Of a stretch of DNA of 8,997 bases, positions 6,931 through 8,997 are shown piece by piece. Source of the stretch: Chitinophagaceae bacterium (GTDB taxonomy: Bacteria; Bacteroidota; Bacteroidia; Chitinophagales; Chitinophagaceae); NCBI GenBank assembly GCA_016710935.1, contig JADJTY010000008.1, positions 1 to 8,997 of the forward strand, written 5' to 3'. Position 1 is the stretch's first letter; the number at the start of each line of letters is the position of its first letter. The translations under genes were made by a program, and so were the position numbers. Below the pieces are notes generated by a model. It was given only the letters and a program-made list of their open reading frames with translations, made no database searches and was not told where the DNA came from.

Positions 6931-7017
6931 GTTTAAAGGTTTAAAGGTTTAAAAGGTTTAAAATGTAACACATTTGAATAAGAACCTTTAAACCCTTAAA
7001 CCTTTTAAACTTTAAAC
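6931..7017. repeat. Inverted array of GTTTAAAG heptad/octad units in tig leader
   Basis: Four direct units (GTTTAAAG, GTTTAAAG, GTTTAAAAG, GTTTAAAA; 6931-6963) are followed by a 21-base loop and then inverted units (CCTTTAAAC, CCTTAAAC, CCTTTTAAAC, TTTAAAC; 6985-7017). Since TTTAAA is itself palindromic, direct and inverted parts can pair into a long AT-rich stem ending nine bases before the tig ATG. It could affect tRNA 3' processing, transcription read-through or tig translation, or be a neutral spacer repeat. Confidence 0.84.
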
Positions 7018-7025
7018 ACTTCAAA

Positions 7026-8392
7026 ATGGCAACAGTTACAAGAGAAAACATTGGTCTTTTACATGATAAACTGACTGTGAAAGTGAGTAAAGACGACTAT
7101 TTACCGGCTTTTGATAAAAAACTGAAAGAATACAGCAAAACAGCTAATATTCCTGGTTTTAGAAAAGGAATGGTGCCTGCAGGCATGATCAAAAAAATGT
7201 ACGGCCCCTCTATTTTCAGCGACGAGATCTTAAAATCAGTTGAAAAGGAACTATACACCTGGTTAAATACTGAAAAGCCTGAAATATTTGGTCAGCCTTT
7301 GCCATTAAGTACCGATCTGCGTGACATCAATATGAATAATCCGGCTGATTATGAATTTGGTTTTGAAATAGGGTTGAAACCCGATTATACGCTGGCAGAT
7401 ATTGCAAAAGCAAAAGTTACCCTGCACAAAGTAGCTGCAACTGATGCAATGATCGATGAAGAGATTGGCCGCATGCAGATAAAGGGCGGAAAAATGACTG
7501 AACCGGAAACAGTTGATAACGACGAGAATGTTTTGAATATACTGTTTACAGAGGCTGATAAGGATGGTGCTGTTGTTGAAGGAGGTGTAAGCAAAGAAAA
7601 TTCTGTTATACTGAAATATCTTACTGATGCTTCGCAGAAAAAATTTATGGGTAAAAAAGTTGGTGAAACAGTTACTGTGCAGTTGAGCAAGGCTTTTGAT
7701 GATGATAAACTGGAAATGTTTTTACAGGATTTAGGTTTTAATAAGGATGACAAAGAAGCTGCCAAAAAATATTTTAACCTGGAGATTGTAAAGATCGGCC
7801 TGGTTGAAAAACGTGAGTTGACGGAAGATTTTTTTAAAGAGATATTTCCTGCAAAAGAAATTAAAACCGAAGCTGAATTAAGGGAAGCCCTTAAAGAAGA
7901 AATTGAAAATTACTGGATGGGTCAAAGCCGCAACCAGTTACAGGATCAACTATATCATTACCTGCTGGATGAAACCAAGATGGAATTTCCGGGTGAGTTT
8001 TTAAAGCGTTGGTTACAAACCGGAGGCGATAAAGAAAAAACACCTGAGCAGGTGGAAACTGAATTTCCTGCTTTCAGCAACCAGTTAAAATGGACTTTAA
8101 TAAGCGATAAACTGATCAAGGAAAACGGGCTGGAAGTTGGTAACGAAGAACTGAGGAATACATGAAGGTAGAGATCATGCGTTATTTGGCAACCATGAAC
8201 CTGGGAGAAGATACCGGCTGGATCGAAAGTTATATCGACCGTATGATGAAGGACGAAAAGCAGGTTGACAGCAGCTATCGCCGTTTAATTACCGATAAAT
8301 TATTTAACTGGATCGAAGGGCAGGCAAAGGCAAAAGAGAAAGTAGTTACAGCGGAAGAACTGACTGCCATGCAACATCATCACGAACATTGA
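7026..8392 (+). CDS. tig: Trigger factor (ribosome-associated chaperone), one frameshift
   Basis: Trigger factor binds the ribosome exit tunnel and folds nascent chains. ATG 7026 gives MATVTRENIGLLHDKLTVKV, and the ribosome-docking loop is plain at NIPGFRKGMVP (about residues 41-51, GFRxGxxP). The middle region (about 150-250) corresponds to the FKBP-like domain but is divergent and lacks an obvious active-site pattern, as is usual in Bacteroidota. The C-terminal substrate-binding helices include RELTEDFFKEIFP and ETKMEFPGEFLKRWL. The frame closes early at TGA 8163-8165, overlapping ATG 8162 of a 76-residue continuation that begins MKVEIMRYLATMNLGEDTGW and ends in a His-rich tail at TGA 8392. 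Adding one T at about 8158 (AAT TAC ATG) restores a single protein of about 455 residues, the normal length, so the ATGA overlap is probably an artefact. The gene lies 105 bases after tRNA-Leu. Confidence 0.94.
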
Positions 8393-8403
8393 TAAAACAT
8401 ACT

Positions 8404-8437
8404 AAAAAAGCCGCTGAATATTCAGCGGCTTTTTTTT
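8404..8437. terminator. Strong bidirectional terminator after tig
   Basis: GCCGCTGAA (8410-8418) and TTCAGCGGC (8421-8429) form a perfect stem with a tiny TA centre, flanked by six A residues on the left and eight T residues on the right. It works equally well read from the minus strand. It lies 11 bases after the tig stop and about 70 bases past the end of the convergent RNase gene, so it can serve both. Confidence 0.93.
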
Positions 8438-8505
8438 ATAATTTTATTTCCTCATCACTATCATCAAAAAAATGAAACTCAGTTAAGTGATAATTGGAGT
8501 TGGCT

Positions 8506-8997
8506 TTAGTTTAATCCGCTGCCTGTATTTACGGCGCCATTTTGCTCAGTTTTGAAGAAAATCCCCTTGGTCATATAAGCATGTAAAATAGGATGTATCT
8601 CTACAGTTAAACCGGTATGCTTTTGCATGATCAGGTAACTCAGGTTCTTTTTCAATCTCGTCTTCAAAATAAGGGTGGAAGAAATTTTTTCCGGTACCGT
8701 TACAACCGGACAAACTTCCGGTGGTGTTGATATTCATCTCCGGCTTCATGCGCTGCCGCGTGATCTGCATCAGTCAAATTTGCTGATGGCAAGTACGGCA
8801 TGTTTTGCACGATCGGCTTTCGCCGGAAAACCGTCCAACGCATCGGCCAGTTTCTTCTTGTTTTCCATCAGCTTCATATCAATGAAGTCAACCACAATAA
8901 TACCACAGGTCTCTCAGGCGCATTTGCCTTGCGTCTCCTCCACAGCTTCCAAGGTTTGGTTTCCAGTGCATTTTGCTCCTGGTTAGTGCTTACGCTT
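8506..8997 (-). CDS. RNase E/G family ribonuclease, C-terminal part, frameshifted
   Basis: This is the 3' end of an Rne/Rng-type endoribonuclease (mRNA decay and rRNA 5' processing), with its start beyond the right edge. Read from the minus strand, the segments in order are MRLRD followed by GIIVVDFIDMKLMENKKKLAD (about 8920-8840), DRAKHAVLAISKF, then GLMQITRQRMKPEMNINTT (about 8775-8715), a CPVCNGTGK-like zinc-link (about 8710-8680) once a missing T is restored, then SYLIMQKHTGLTVEIHPILH (8640-8582), AYMTKGIFFK and a short tail to TAA at 8508-8506. The single-strand open piece 8546-8770 covers only part of this; several one-base shifts (near 8900-8930, 8775, 8700, 8680, 8645) separate the blocks. 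The conserved GLMQITRQR motif makes the family call firm; RNase G rather than RNase E is inferred from the short C-terminal tail. Confidence 0.86.

Overview
The window looks like a chromosomal segment of a Bacteroidota bacterium, most likely of the Chitinophagaceae/Chitinophagales. The evidence is a PorX-type response regulator (type IX secretion control), a membrane-anchored helix-hairpin-helix protein with the phylum-typical FTRKERIGI start, a divergent trigger factor, a TAnnTTTG promoter element in front of a tRNA, weak Shine-Dalgarno sequences, and AT-leaning intergenic DNA with short heptanucleotide repeats. The gene content is ordinary housekeeping. I found no phage, transposon, CRISPR array, toxin-antitoxin pair or recognisable defence system.

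Layout, left to right. Bases 1-604 hold the 3' part of porX (+), broken by several small indels and one stop. A nested palindrome follows, then a small conserved-type gene (794-1063, +). A repeat-rich spacer leads into a metallo-beta-lactamase-fold hydrolase (1201-1994, +), a heavily frameshifted ComEA-like helix-hairpin-helix gene (2072-3027, +) and an intact acyl-CoA dehydrogenase (3089-4228, +) that ends at a clear terminator. Facing it on the minus strand are a 56-residue protein (4269-4439) and, upstream of it, the bifunctional (p)ppGpp synthetase/hydrolase gene rel/spoT (4527-6765). Rel is divergent from a tRNA-Leu(UAG) gene (6839-6920). Next comes trigger factor, tig (7026-8392, +, one frameshift), with a textbook terminator. 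The C-terminal part of an RNase E/G-family gene (minus strand, stop at 8506) runs off the right edge.

Two things stand out. First, three intergenic spacers carry 7-nt-period tandem arrays of different sequence (GCAATAT/CCAATTG, CTCCCGA, GTTTAAAG); two of them touch or overlap coding ends or leaders. Second, single-base indels are very unevenly spread. They are dense in porX, the helix-hairpin-helix gene, one part of rel and the RNase gene, and absent from the dehydrogenase and from the first 1.1 kb of tig. Protein similarity continues in another frame after each break and most breaks lie in homopolymers, so I read them mainly as base-calling or assembly errors rather than old pseudogenes. Functionally, rel, tig, the tRNA and RNase G all belong to translation, stringent response and RNA turnover, but nothing here proves a joint system.
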